Below, piece by piece: positions 20,883-32,350 of a stretch of 64,000 nt of DNA (its first letter is position 1; every line of letters begins with the position of its first letter). The translations under genes and the position numbers were made by a program. A model generated the notes under the pieces. The model did not search any database, was not told the origin of the DNA, and was given only the letters and a program-made list of their open reading frames with translations. Source of the DNA: Tieghemiomyces parasiticus (lineage: Eukaryota; Kickxellomycota; Dimargaritomycetes; Dimargaritales; Dimargaritaceae); the NCBI GenBank assembly GCA_027575765.1, contig JANBPT010000063.1, positions 22,936 through 86,935 of the forward strand. The letters are read 5' to 3'.

Positions 20883-23800
20883 GCGGGGCGTGATGCGTGT
20901 AGCGTTCAAAGCCAAAAAGCCGAGGAGGAGAGAAAGGTAACCTGACTCCCAGGTAGGGGGGGCTTTGGCTTTGGGCAGTTAGATAAATAGGGAGACAAGG
21001 TATCGAATGGGTAAATGGCTTATGCTGGTTCGCTGGAGGCGGATTGAGGGATGGTGGCAATGCAAATAGCTTGGGCGGGGAGAGGTAGGGCTGTACAGTA
21101 GGCGGGTCAAAGGCAATGGCGAGCGTTGCAGGGCGACCGGGCGAGAGAAAGGCGGGTGGGGTAAGCAGCTGAGAGTCTGGCGTGGTGTGGCAAGTAGCGG
21201 TAAAGTGTAGGGAGGTTGGGTGACGTAGATGCAAGTTGAATGGAGCGCGGTCACAGGCGGGGAGTTACTTCGAGCCCTTCCCATTTATGGGCCTCATTCA
21301 GACCTTGAGGGAGCTGCGGGAAGGGTCTTATCCTGGCATGGTTCTCAACGGGGTACAGTAGAAGAAGATGAAGAAGCGTGCTCAATACCTCCATAGTATC
21401 CCTCAGCCATGGCGCTCTTTCGATCTCTTGCGCCTGGTTAGGCCGAATGTGCTGTGCTGCAGGGGCTGTGCCGTTCGAAGTTGTTGTAAGCGGCAGTTCC
21501 CAACGACACTATTGAACCGGGCGCACCTAGAAGATGGGGTGAAACGGCCTTGTTGGCGAGCCCATTCGATGACTTGGGTGGCGTACCTACGAGCCCCCCC
21601 CGGCCAACACAGCTAGCCCACCGACCGGGGATACGCCGACCCGCCTGTTTACCTGCCCACACGCCACACGCATTCCCTGCACCCACAGCTGCCTCTCCCA
21701 GGAGTCGCATTCAGTACTGCCGCCGTGCGACAAGGCCGGGTCACGCTGGAGCCCCTCCCCCTTACTGCTGGCGGAAGGTACTCGCCTGCTTGTGGGGAGC
21801 GTGGCCAAACTGATTGGGAGAGAGGTGGAGGGATAGCCTCACCCGGCCTCTTCACTCCTCCTCGCCACGCTGCCATTGAAGCTACAATAAGGCCCGTTGC
21901 AACCGGATACCTCAGAATTCGTGTCTGATGCTGGTTGTGAGTGGCCGGCCTGCGGCACGTCGACACGGGCGAGAGGCCAGCGCCGTGTATCCTGAGGGAG
22001 CCTCCTTCCAACCGCCTTCTCCGTTAAGGGCTGGGACGAAGTGATTGCCGCACACCTTCATTAGTACATATGTGTTCATCCGCCGAACGACATACCGCTA
22101 ACGATAAGTGGAGGTGGAGGCGTACCGCATACAACGGTCTCGACCGGCCTGACGACTACTGGCCATTTACGGCGGGCGTCCGTCCAATTCCTTTGGGGTT
22201 CCCCTGGCACTATGTTGCTTATCATTGAGGCCGTAGCTTCGACATAAAACCACCAGTGTCAGCGGTGGGCCTTGTCGCGGGAATGGCCTGGGACTGTCAC
22301 TTTCGTCTGCACGCTGCGGCTGGCCATCGAGGTCGAATGGCGACCCTAAGTCCCCCAACAAGATAGATAGGGGGGAGGGAAACGAGTCCACCGGGCTGGC
22401 CTCCGCTAAGTGCAATTCAGCCATCGACCCAACGGCTGCACCTGTGGCGGGGTTGGGCACTACTCTGTCTCCCTGGTAAAATGGGCGGCGGCGGAGAGCA
22501 CCAAAGTTCTCCACGGCCGCTTTCGCTTGGTTCCTTGGCATACCTGGCACCTTCATTCTCCTGACCATCAGGCAGGAAAGGAAAGAGAATGGGGGTCGGA
22601 ACCCTGTGAGGCGATCCGGTGACAAGTTTGGGTGTACTGCGGTAAATCGCGTCGTGACAACACGCAGCTGGTGTTGAGCCATGGCCCGACCTTCCAACCC
22701 CCTGTACGTCGCAGCGTCCAGCCAGGCGGAGCTGTGCTGGTCGCTGTGTCCTTTGCGCTTATTAGGCTTCCCAGCGCGGGGCTGCATTAGGCGAGTCAGT
22801 CGAACTGGTAGCGCGCGGGTAGGTGGGCATCGGAGGGCGAAACCCTATCTGCCAGACCAACGGGGACGCCCCTCAAAGTCGGAGACCGCAGCAACTACAT
22901 CGGGACCGTTGACTACTTGTCAACTGCTGTGGGGGGGGCGATTAGATCCTAAAAGCAGAGGTGCATGATGAGAGGTTTGGCCGGGGTCCGGTCACATCTT
23001 ACCCCTTCAACACCAGCGGACAGTCACCGACCCAAGTTGAGCAATGCGTGCGGCACCCATGCATCTCACTCTGCCCCCCTCCAGCCATCTTCCCTTATTC
23101 AGGGAATTGTCCGCCAAGGACGCCGCCCGCTTCTCAATTACCTTGTGCCGCAGCGGAGGACACGGCCACCACTAACAGAGCGGGGGTTGCGAAGCGTAGG
23201 GAATGCAGGCATAGGCCGTGGCCCCTGGTTGCTCGTGCCAGGTCCCCCTCCAGCCCGATGGTGTCCAGACTCTTCTCTTGCCAGCGTAGGATGGCGGGCT
23301 TCACCTTTGATTCCCGCATTTGATTCATAACAGCCAAGCCCGTCTTGCGCCTCGCCACCATACGCCTCCCCCCTTCATCGAGGCGAAAGAGAACGAGAGG
23401 ATTGCCGGAAAGCACTGGGGTGGCCGGGCAACTAGGAAGGAGCCCCCCCCCACAGTGGGGCCCCTTCGCTGCAGAGGCCCCGAGCCGGTCTACAGGTAAT
23501 AGCGCTGCTTTGCTCCCACCATACCGTCCTCAACCATTCTCGCTCGACCTCACTGTGTGCATAGGGCCAGCTTTACTAGCCCGCTGGCCACCCTAGCCTG
23601 TTTCGTATCGCAGCAAGTTTAGGATCGCACACACACACACAAAACACAAGCTGGCGCACAGATTGCCACCGGCCACCATCGCCTTTGCCTTCTACTTCTT
23701 CCGCATTGTCCGAAGCCTAACGCCCATCCAATTACGCCCACTTCCCGACTCCCAAACCCCTTTTGCCCTGGCCTTCTGACCTCTCCACCTACCTCAGCTT

Positions 23801-24001
23801 CCTTGTCCCACATCGAATAGCAAATTGCCCGCATCGGAGTGTACTGCAGCTCTCAATTTCTGTGCATGGTTCGACGCCATCACCGTTGCTTCGCCTAAAT
23901 ATTCTTACATTTGGGTTCATTGCAACCTCAACCCGCCCACCCCCTCCCCAACTGCCAGCTTCTCTTAGCCCATATTGCACATTCACTTCTCTTTGAGCAG
24001 C
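20883..24001. other. Intergenic interval of about 3.1 kb
   Basis: Between divergent fasciclin and ankyrin genes. The longest frame is 206 residues on the minus strand (22167-22787), unlike any family I know. 23.5-24.0 kb is pyrimidine-rich on the plus strand and probably forms the ankyrin-gene promoter and leader. A CA repeat lies at about 23628-23642. No element ends or RNA genes were seen. Confidence 0.4.
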
Positions 24002-25930
24002 ATGGAGCAGGATCACCACCACACCTTCCCGACCCTCCCGGGTACACCTCCACACCCCACCGCCGCCGCATTGCCAGCCCGTTCCGGTGCGCAGTCCCGC
24101 GCCGCCCGGAGTGTCAGCCAGTCCTTTGACGATTTCCTCCATCGGGTCCAGCACACGGCTATCCACCGGCCGCGGCCCGCGGGCGCGCGGCGGAAGGGCC
24201 GGCGGGCTGCCGAACACGTCTACCACAAGTACGCTTCGACACGCGCCGAGAAGTTTCTGGCCGCCGTTAGCCACGACGACCTACCTACGGTGATTCACTA
24301 TCTGTTCCCGAACGGCAGTTTTGATCACCATGGCACACTGCTGGCCAGCCACGCCCTCGCGAACCAGCAGCGGCAACGACAGCGCCGTGAGAGTATGTCT
24401 TCCGTCATTACCAACACCCCCGACAGCGTCCATTCGGCCACCTCTTCGCCCATGGTGGGGGCCGCCTACGACATCCCGACCCCGAACAGCGTCGGCGGCA
24501 CGTTCAGCAGCGGCCGCCACGACGTTTCCGGCGTTGTAGCCGGCGGGATGATGACCCCTCCGCCCAAGTTTGAGGAGCTGGCGCTGGACGGCCATGGTGG
24601 TACTCCGCCGATGCCGCAGTTCCCCACCCTAACCGATTCCAGCGGCTCCCTAGGATCGGGGCACTCGCCCCCGGCCTTCTCTCCCCACAACCCGGCCTCT
24701 CTGGCCAATGTCAAGGACGAGCAACACCGGACGGCTCTCCACATCGCTGCCGCCAGCGGGAATATCGCCATGCTGCTCCTACTCATCCGGGCGGGTGCGG
24801 ACGTGAACGCCCGTGACATCCTCGGCAACACACCGCTGCATATCGGTAAGTTGACCCTTCGGACCCGAGGGACCGGTATGGTGATTCGAGGACCATCGGC
24901 AGCCGCCAGGCCGGCGGCCTATCTCGACATGAGGAAGTGTTCTCCATGGCAAGGTTTACCCTCTCCCGGGGGACTGTCCCATGTTCCCTGTAACGTTAGG
25001 CACCAGCACGCGATGCAGAAATTCCGTCCTGGCTCCTAACCTCTGCATCCCACTGGACCCGCTATTACTCCCCCTTCCATCTTTTGTGCTCCTTTCCCTG
25101 CTCCAGCCGTGGTAGCCGGTAATCTTAAGTGTGTCGCTGCCCTCCTTCAGGCCGACGCCGACGCTGCCTCGTGCACTACTGCGGGAACGCGGGGAGGCGC
25201 AACGCCGCTGGATTTGGCCCGAAACCGTCTACGGTCCATCCGCATCAACGAACGGACGGTCCTAGGACACTGGGAAACTCAGGAGGGGACCACGTCAGAG
25301 GCCAGTGGATCGCCCGATACACCGATGCTCCCGGCCGACTGGTCTCAGCCCCGTCAGCTATTCGACCAGACTGTGACCAACATCAAGTTAATTGTCCAGG
25401 TACTGCAGCTGTACGCCCAGCGGTCTGAACCCGCTCGGTCGGCCTCAAATGCCCTTGCCGCTGTGGGCCACCATCCGTCGTCTCCACATGCCATGGTCTT
25501 GTTTAAGCCGCCAGGCGCCTCATCTCCTATGCACCCAGGTACCGTCTCCTCGCCGCAGCTATCGGCGTCAAGGCTGGCCACACCACCACCGCCACCCTTC
25601 CGCGGTTCCTATGAGCACACCAACCAAGAACTCGATCAGCTCATGGCTCAGCTCTCCCGGATTGATATCACCCACGGCCGTACTGGCACGGGCTCACCGT
25701 TTCCATCCCTGGGCCCTCCTCTCGACCCCCTGGCTGGCGGCGCTACCCACGTCGAGCATACATTAGTCTCGCGTTTCACTCCGGCCTTGGCGTCACCTGC
25801 CCTTTCGCTACCGGCCCCCGCGGGTACGGTTAATGGGGCTGTATCCGTGCCGTCGGCCGACAACGTGGCTTACGAACGTGAATTGTCGCACATTCTGGAC
25901 CGTTTGGAGAACCTGCTCAGTGACTTTTAA
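24002..25930 (+). CDS. Ankyrin-repeat protein, ANKRD54-like (2 exons)
   Basis: join(24002..24845, 25107..25930), one GT-AG intron of 261 nt in phase 1, 555 residues. The frame stays open upstream of 24002 but without an ATG. After a low-complexity N-terminus (about residues 1-235) come ankyrin repeats: HRTALHIAAASGNIAMLLLL then AGADVNARDILGNTPLHIA. The intron falls inside the second repeat, and exon 2 continues with VVAGNLKCVAALLQADAD and TPLDLARNRLRSI. A helix around LFDQTVTNIKLIVQVLQLYA and the extreme C-terminus ELSHILDRLENLLSDF parallel the tail of animal ANKRD54, a nucleocytoplasmic scaffold. That similarity is from memory and should be searched. If the intron were retained, translation would stop at 25039 after a 345-residue product. 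Confidence 0.82.
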
Positions 25931-27493
25931 AGGGTAGGTGGGGTGGAGGGGGGGAGGGCTTCGAGCAGCATCAACAGAGCATTCCTTCATGTTTGACCTG
26001 CTACGAAGTAGACGACACGGGGGGGATATCACTTCAGCATCGTTCCTTCACAAATTCTAGTCATCGTTGGACTTAATTCGCACTATTTTCAAACAGGTTA
26101 CTTCATTTCAATTTCACTTGTGTACTATACCATTCCTACACTATCGGCAAACCTAAATATAAGCGGCCAGTCTGCCCCCCCTCCTCCTTCTCTCTTCTTC
26201 TGACAGGTATCGCTTCAGCCCATTCGGGTCAAATGTGATTAGCATATCCGGTTTCGTAATGCATGACATGGCGCAAAATAGCGACTAATGATAATGACCG
26301 CCCAACGCCTCTGATTCAGATATAGAACTTATCAGTCAGCTGGCAGAAAAGTCTAACCGCCAAAGGCATCCTCCAATGATGAAGTCTGGAAGCCTTGGAT
26401 CGAAGTGCATCTCTGAGTTCGTTGCCGCGGTGCACTAGATTAGTGCAGTAGTCCTTGGGCTCTTAACTCGCGGCCATACCGCCAGTATCATGCCCGCCTG
26501 CCCTACATTCCCTACCAGGCTGTACCGTATTCTAATCCCAGCACCCCATGGTTCAAGCTATCACGCTTTGGGGGGGGGGAGGGTTGAGCTAAACCTAAAC
26601 ATCGCCGCTTATTTCCCACTCTCAATTTCTGTAAACGATCCTCATGTAACCGAGGCGCCTGCTGGGAAGCTTCCCAGTCTTAAGGACGCCACCTCCCTTC
26701 AGGATCTGTCGTCCTGATGGAATATCCAATCCTCCAGCACAGATGGTGCACATCCTTTGGTAAAATAGGAAGGCGGCGACCTTCCGACTTCAGAGGTGAA
26801 CTCGACTCGATTCCGGATCCGCCTCTTCATGGAGAACGGCCCGGAGCCGAGCACCTCAATCTCCACCGAACCGGTTGCCCATCGTAACCCACACCCCGCC
26901 TATGTAAAGACCACGCTTCGGCCATAATTGTGGTTTCGTTAAGTGTGGAATAAACTGCCATTTCTATATTCAAATGCGGCCTGCGCTCCTTTCCTATCCT
27001 CCCTCGGTCTGTCCTCCATTTTCTCCTCCTCTCGGGCTACACACCCCGTTACAATAGCGCTCTGCTACCCTCTGTCAGCAATTTTTCCTTCATAGTTTAT
27101 CTATCCCCTCTTTAGCCTTAGGCCAACTCATAGTATTTAGTAGTCGGATAGAATAGGCAACTCCTGCCGAAGTATCGCCGGATTAGGCCCGTTAGTTTTG
27201 ACCGCCGTTTACCAACGCTACGCTAAATACGAAACGGTACAACCTGGTAAATGGAATGTGCGGTTTCATTAATTTCCTATACCATTGATCCGAGGCTCAC
27301 TGGGTGGCGGGTGCATAAAGTTCATTTATTAGGACCATGTTGTCAGCGCGACAATTTCGAGATAGGGCCAGGATGACCACAGCCCGGCAAAGATATCATA
27401 AGAGAGAAATATAGCCAACTCAACACATAATACTTCGGCAGTCCACCCGTCTCCCCTCCCCTCCTCTCCCCTCCCAATCTGCCGCAAAACAAA
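25931..27493. other. Convergent intergenic region
   Basis: About 1.55 kb between the 3' ends of the ankyrin and RasGEF genes. It is AT-richer than the genes around 26030-26300 and 26930-27420 and has a G run near 26571-26580. No gene recognised. Confidence 0.45.
27325..27330 (-). terminator. Candidate polyadenylation signal of the RasGEF gene
   Basis: AATAAA on the minus strand, 164 nt past the RasGEF stop codon. Sequence and position only. Confidence 0.35.
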
Positions 27494-30400
27494 TCACTCC
27501 AGCTCACGGCTCTGTTCCATCACGCGGCGTTCGTCCCACACCTCCAGCTGATCGCTCAGTAAAGAATACAGTACGGAGTTCTTAGTGAACGGGTATCGAT
27601 GGGTCAGGATGGTCTGGAAGGCGATTAGACGCTTGATGATCCCAGCGGTCGTGCGGAACTTGTGGAAATTTACCAGCTGCGAATTCGAGGCGGTAGCCGT
27701 GGCACTCGCGGAAGACGATGATCCCGACGTCGATGAGGTACTTTTGCGCGGGTTGAGCGGCGACGAGGTCAGCGGGGCGGTGGTAGTGGTGCTGGGAGTC
27801 GTAGTAGTAGTAGTAGTAGTGGTAGTTTCCAAATGATGAAAGAGGTCGCCCCCGCCACCGCGACTACAGTCCCCGGCGGTCGACCTCGACATTTGGCTGG
27901 CGGGCCGGGGCTTAACGTACGTGGGCAACTCGGCGTTCATCACGAGGTCTGACAGGAACAGACCCAAAAAGGGCACACAACCACCAATCTGGTACCGTTC
28001 GTACACCTCAGTAACGGTGGCCGGGCTGTTCTCGATAGTGAGCGACGCGCGCGAACAGGTCGGGCAGATGCGCATCTCGCCGAGTTCGCTGCCGCACCCG
28101 CACTCGAGCATAACCTTGGTAGCGTCCCGCAGGTTCTTCCAGTTACGCGCCGGACAGGCAAAATTTCTGAGGTATTGGAATACCTCGTATTCGTAGTCGC
28201 CTAGCAGCTCCCAGGTTTGCTTGAGACGCGCGACCGGCGACGACTGAAGTGCGAAGAGGATCTGCATGAGCGTGGAGAAGTTGGCGTGATAGTAGCACTT
28301 GAGCGCAATGCGAATGAACTTTTCCATCACCAGCACGCGGCCGGGAGCGTCAACGGTACTGACGATCACGGTGACGACCCACTGTGACATCCTGTCGAAG
28401 CGCTGGATCACTCGCGACACGCCGCACTCCGCTTCAGGTGCGGTGGACCGCATCGACCCGCTGCGCTGGTTCCGCGGGCCCGTCGGTGGATTGGTGGAAG
28501 CTGTGGCTGCGGAAGAACGCCCCGTTCCGTCGGTGGAAGGTCCCGTCGACCGACCGCTGGACCCCGAACTGCTCCGAGACTCGGTAGTTTCGGCGCAGCT
28601 GCCGACCCCCAACCCTACACCGCCCCTAACCTTCTTCTTTTGCCAGCGGAGCTCAATCAAGTCCTGCCAGCGCACGTGCTGCAGGGCTTCACACTCCATG
28701 ATACAGAGCTGACGGGCGACATGCTCGGAACGGAAGTACAGGATGAACGGGCGTTGTGGGTCCTCCCAGGGCGTGGGGCCCGCGTAGTAGGACGGTAAAG
28801 GTTGGCCGGTTGGCCAGTTCCGTGGGGCTGAGGGGTGAGGGGCCAGGGAAGTGGCAAGGACGTCGACCGATGCGGTGGAGGAAGACGTGGAGGCGGAGGT
28901 GGTAGTGTCGTCCGAGGCTCGGTGTTTAGCCGCCGTGGATCGGTAATCCAAGCCAGCGGCTGAAGGCGGGAGCGGCGAAAGCGCGGTCGATCCTTGGACT
29001 GTTCCGGCGAGAACCGTCGCGGTGAGGGTCGACCCGCGCCCGGTAAGTGGGGCCGTGGTGGCGCCAGTAGCTCCAATTTGATAGTGCTGTATGGATGCTA
29101 CGGGGGCGCGGGTTACGGTCGGATGGAAGGAGACGCGGTGGGATGAGGTGACGCTGAAGCGAGCAGGAGTGATGGTCTGTCGCCGTGACATGTTGCCTGC
29201 CGCCCCGGGTCCTATTAGCATCGTCTCGTCCTCCCAGATTGCCGGGGGCTGCTGGCTTACGCCATGGCGATCACCAGGGTAGATCACAGACGCCCGGTCG
29301 GACTCGTCGGCACCCTGGAAGCGCTCCAGGCAGGCGGCTAGGAAACGCTGGCGGCCGTAGTAGAGGGCGGTCTGACGCATAATACGCTGGGCGCGTTGCC
29401 GGGCGGTACGCCGACCCAGAATGATGTACTGGAGGCGCTTGGGGAAAGACGACTCGCGAGCTCGGAACGGGCTCAGGGGTTGGTGGCGGCTAAAGAAGTG
29501 AATATCGAACGGATTGGAGTGATAGTGCTCGAGCGTAGCGGGTTTAGTAGCGCAGTCATTGGCGTTGCCACTGGTGCTGGGCTGCGGGAAAGGCTGAATC
29601 TGCGACGCATAATCGGCGCGACCGCGGAGACCCATCGGAGGACCCATGGTCCGGTTGGTGGCAACCGAGGCGCCAAGCGAGCCCATGATGTCCGTAGCAT
29701 CTCCGTGGGCGACAGTGTAGAACGGCAACGTATGCTTCTGCTTGCAGTAGCAGGAGGCCAGCCGTTTACTGCGCAGCGAGTTTTGGCGGATCCGCTGCAA
29801 GCCGGCAGCCTGTAACTGTGACGGGGTGGTGTCGATTCGCAGGGGGGCTGCGGGGACCTTCGAAGCGGGGACGGTCGACGGTGAGGAATTAGACGGGGCC
29901 ATGGCCATACCGAGGGGCAGGGCGGGTGGCCCGGTCTCCCCCGCATCAGACCGGCGGGACATGCGGCGGAGCTGCGCTGGAAAGGTTTGGAGGCGGCTAA
30001 ACATGTCTAGGTATGACCTGTGTGATGTGGAGGGGCCGGTGGAAGCGGTAGGTGACAGCCCCGACTCCCCACGGGGACTGAGGGCGATTTCGGCGTCCCC
30101 GAGCACCGATCCGAGCTGTGAGAAATAGAGACCCCAGGTGTAGGCTTCCAGGTCGCTGGTGCTGACCGAGTCAGGGGACCGTGGCGAATCGGAAGCGCCC
30201 GATCGGCCTCGTATCGATCCCATGTGGGGTTGCGGCGGAATAGGCATGCTGGGAAACAATATGGGCGTCTGACAGCGGACACGGAGGTCGCGGAAATGGA
30301 TAGTTGCCAACTCCTGCATGATTTTCTCCAGTTCTATGAGCATGCGAGCCTCGCGGGCCGAGCCGTGGCAGGCCGGGCTGGTGGCAATCTCGAGGAGATG

Positions 30401-32350
30401 ACGTGTGAAGCAGTGGCGCAGCTCCTGGCTGTGCGCAAAGTCCATCAAAAAGTAGTTGCGGAGCCAGAACCGCAGGACGATGAATACGCGGATACGTACC
30501 AGCTTGCGATCGTCGTCGTCTCCGCGGGTAGCCCACGTGAAGCGCAGGAATAGTAGACGACACAGGTCGCGCGCAGACAGAAATTCACGGTAGGTCAGGA
30601 AGAAATCCGACAGGTAGGCGTAGTCCACTTCAGTGGTCAATTTGGAGATGAGTCGTTCTACGGCGGCGGCCATGAGGAGCGGCGGCGCCGGGGGTGCGAG
30701 CGGGTCCGAATGGGCCAGGTTGGCCTCCGCTGGCGGGATAAGGGTCAACCGGTGGTGGCGTGCGGGAGTCCGGGCAGCGATGCGGGGGGCGGCTAGGGTT
30801 GGGTCGCCGGGGGTCATCACCCGCTGGCGAAGTTGACCCAGGACGGAGGGGCGGCGTACGGGGGCGATTCGGTACACCAGGGGTCGGTCCCGGATCTGGC
30901 CGGGGGCCCGTAGACCCGACCAGACCACCACACTGCGATCGTGGTCGTCAACCACGCGGTCAAATACGGTGGGATCTTCCCACTCGATGGTGGGGGCCGT
31001 GCGGGTCGGGGGCGTTTCGACAGTCCCCGCGGTCACGACCGTGGATCCGTCGGTCGCGGTGAGACCGGTCGGGGATGAGACTGGACTCCGGCCGGCCAGA
31101 GTCGGAATCTCGTCCATGGATAGATCTAGCTTGGACCGAAGGGAGATTCGGTGGGATACTCCCAGCCGAAGGCGGGGACCGGCGGTTAATTTAATCTGAT
31201 TGAAGCGGCCACGTGAGCTGTGACGTCGGACCGAACTGATGGAAGATCGCTTTAACCAACGAGGAGATGCCGGTAGGTGGGGTGACCCTGCGGGGGAATC
31301 CGGCGGGAGGAGTGGAGTGAGAGGTAACCGGCTGAGGGACAGGCGGTCCACGGACCGACGCGAGAGGCGCGGAGCCAGCCGGCGCAGGCGCGGTGGGCCG
31401 TGATCTGCCCCACCTTCGTGGAGGCCCAGGGCATCGTTGAAGATGTTTTTCTTGTCCCAACCAAGCACCAGGGCCATGCGCTGGTACTCTGCGCTGTGTG
31501 GCACCACGTAGGAGAGGACTCGCCGCCGGTGGCTGAGAGACCGCCCGGGCACGGTACGGGCCAGCAGGCCGGGGTGCTGCGGCGGTAAGATGTTCAGGGA
31601 TAATGACTTCTTGCTGGCCTCCGACGGACGTCGGCTGCGGGTGACCTGGGCCGTAGAGGACCCTCCGGGGGCCGGGAAGTCAAACTCGGGGCTGGATTCT
31701 GGGGAAGGAGAGGGGGCCGGTTGACCGAGGGCCGGGGTGCCAGCGCCGGACCCGGCTGGCGCTGTATATTGGCCTGGCGAACCGTGGGCCTTGGGAGGTG
31801 AGGCGACCGGCTGCCCGGGGGGCGACGCGATAGCGGGCTTGCCAAAGGCGGCGGCGGCGGCACTGACCAGGGACTGCGGAGAGAAGGGACGTGGGGATGA
31901 ACTGGCAGCGCCCGTACTAGGAGGTAGAGGGGACGCGGTGGGTGTAGGTGGTAAGCGGCGGTCAGGAGAGCCGGCCGTTTGCAGCACTGCAGGGGGCGAA
32001 CTACGCAGCGCAGGACCAGTCAGGGTGAGGGTGAGGCGCGGGGGTGTTACCGTTTCCTTGGCTGGCGCGGGCCGCGTTGCTCGGGTGGGTGGGGAGTGCG
32101 ATGCGGGGCGGTTAGCGGTGGGGGGTGAGGCAGCGCTATGGTGGGCAAGTTCGGAGGCCAGGCTGAGTGGGTACGGGGATGGGCTCGGCGGTCGCACCGA
32201 CGGACTAGCACCGGGCGAGCCGAGGTCCAGGCAAGGCGTGTCGCTCGAGGCGAATGCCGACAGAAGCTCTGATAACTCCGAGTCCTGCGCCAGGCAAAAA
32301 GCGGATTCGTTTGCCAGGTCAGCCGGGCTGTCCAGCAGTCCGGGCGGCAT
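27494..32350 (-). CDS. Cdc25-family RasGEF, Lte1-like
   Basis: 1618 residues from ATG 32350; no other ATG occurs in the open upstream frame. About 560 residues are disordered (Pro/Ser/Ala-rich). The RasGEF_N (REM) domain lies near 560-680 with VERLISKLTTEVDYAYLSDF, FLTYREFLSARDL and RVFIVLRFWLRNYFLMDFAH. After a further ~520 residues of linker the catalytic RasGEF domain lies at about 1205-1480, with QLCIMECEALQHVRWQDLIE, VIQRFDRMSQWVVTVIV, MEKFIRIALKCYYHANFSTL and GCVPFLGLFLSDLVMN. Such proteins load GTP on Ras/Tem1-type GTPases. The arrangement resembles Lte1, a mitotic-exit and polarity regulator, more than Cdc25 (no SH3 seen). Oddities are a ~100-residue insertion after the first catalytic helix, a cysteine cluster CxC-x9-CxxC inside the domain, and a Thr tract encoded by ACx repeats (27791-27832). 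Confidence 0.88.
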   Translation of the reverse strand: MPPGLLDSPADLANESAFCLAQDSELSELLSAFASSDTPCLDLGSPGASPSVRPPSPSPYPLSLASELAHHSAASPPTANRPASHSPPTRATRPAPAKETVTPPRLTLTLTGPALRSSPPAVLQTAGSPDRRLPPTPTASPLPPSTGAASSSPRPFSPQSLVSAAAAAFGKPAIASPPGQPVASPPKAHGSPGQYTAPAGSGAGTPALGQPAPSPSPESSPEFDFPAPGGSSTAQVTRSRRPSEASKKSLSLNILPPQHPGLLARTVPGRSLSHRRRVLSYVVPHSAEYQRMALVLGWDKKNIFNDALGLHEGGADHGPPRLRRLAPRLSRRSVDRLSLSRLPLTPLLPPDSPAGSPHLPASPRWLKRSSISSVRRHSSRGRFNQIKLTAGPRLRLGVSHRISLRSKLDLSMDEIPTLAGRSPVSSPTGLTATDGSTVVTAGTVETPPTRTAPTIEWEDPTVFDRVVDDHDRSVVVWSGLRAPGQIRDRPLVYRIAPVRRPSVLGQLRQRVMTPGDPTLAAPRIAARTPARHHRLTLIPPAEANLAHSDPLAPPAPPLLMAAAVERLISKLTTEVDYAYLSDFFLTYREFLSARDLCRLLFLRFTWATRGDDDDRKLVRIRVFIVLRFWLRNYFLMDFAHSQELRHCFTRHLLEIATSPACHGSAREARMLIELEKIMQELATIHFRDLRVRCQTPILFPSMPIPPQPHMGSIRGRSGASDSPRSPDSVSTSDLEAYTWGLYFSQLGSVLGDAEIALSPRGESGLSPTASTGPSTSHRSYLDMFSRLQTFPAQLRRMSRRSDAGETGPPALPLGMAMAPSNSSPSTVPASKVPAAPLRIDTTPSQLQAAGLQRIRQNSLRSKRLASCYCKQKHTLPFYTVAHGDATDIMGSLGASVATNRTMGPPMGLRGRADYASQIQPFPQPSTSGNANDCATKPATLEHYHSNPFDIHFFSRHQPLSPFRARESSFPKRLQYIILGRRTARQRAQRIMRQTALYYGRQRFLAACLERFQGADESDRASVIYPGDRHGVSQQPPAIWEDETMLIGPGAAGNMSRRQTITPARFSVTSSHRVSFHPTVTRAPVASIQHYQIGATGATTAPLTGRGSTLTATVLAGTVQGSTALSPLPPSAAGLDYRSTAAKHRASDDTTTSASTSSSTASVDVLATSLAPHPSAPRNWPTGQPLPSYYAGPTPWEDPQRPFILYFRSEHVARQLCIMECEALQHVRWQDLIELRWQKKKVRGGVGLGVGSCAETTESRSSSGSSGRSTGPSTDGTGRSSAATASTNPPTGPRNQRSGSMRSTAPEAECGVSRVIQRFDRMSQWVVTVIVSTVDAPGRVLVMEKFIRIALKCYYHANFSTLMQILFALQSSPVARLKQTWELLGDYEYEVFQYLRNFACPARNWKNLRDATKVMLECGCGSELGEMRICPTCSRASLTIENSPATVTEVYERYQIGGCVPFLGLFLSDLVMNAELPTYVKPRPASQMSRSTAGDCSRGGGGDLFHHLETTTTTTTTTTPSTTTTAPLTSSPLNPRKSTSSTSGSSSSASATATASNSQLVNFHKFRTTAGIIKRLIAFQTILTHRYPFTKNSVLYSLLSDQLEVWDERRVMEQSRELE
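27791..27832 (-). repeat. Trinucleotide repeat encoding a Thr tract
   Basis: Tandem GTA/GTG triplets on the plus strand are read on the minus strand as a run of Thr with one Pro-Ser interruption near the C-terminus of the RasGEF. It keeps the reading frame, as expected for a coding microsatellite. Confidence 0.85.

Noticed and set aside
20883..20915. Longer start for the fasciclin gene
   Set aside because: The open frame upstream of 20882 starts only at a TTG; the ATG at 20882 gives a proper signal sequence.
22167..22787. 206-residue minus-strand frame starting at an ATG
   Set aside because: No family similarity and no domain-like pattern; a frame of this length is possible by chance in this composition. 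Conservation in a relative would change the verdict.
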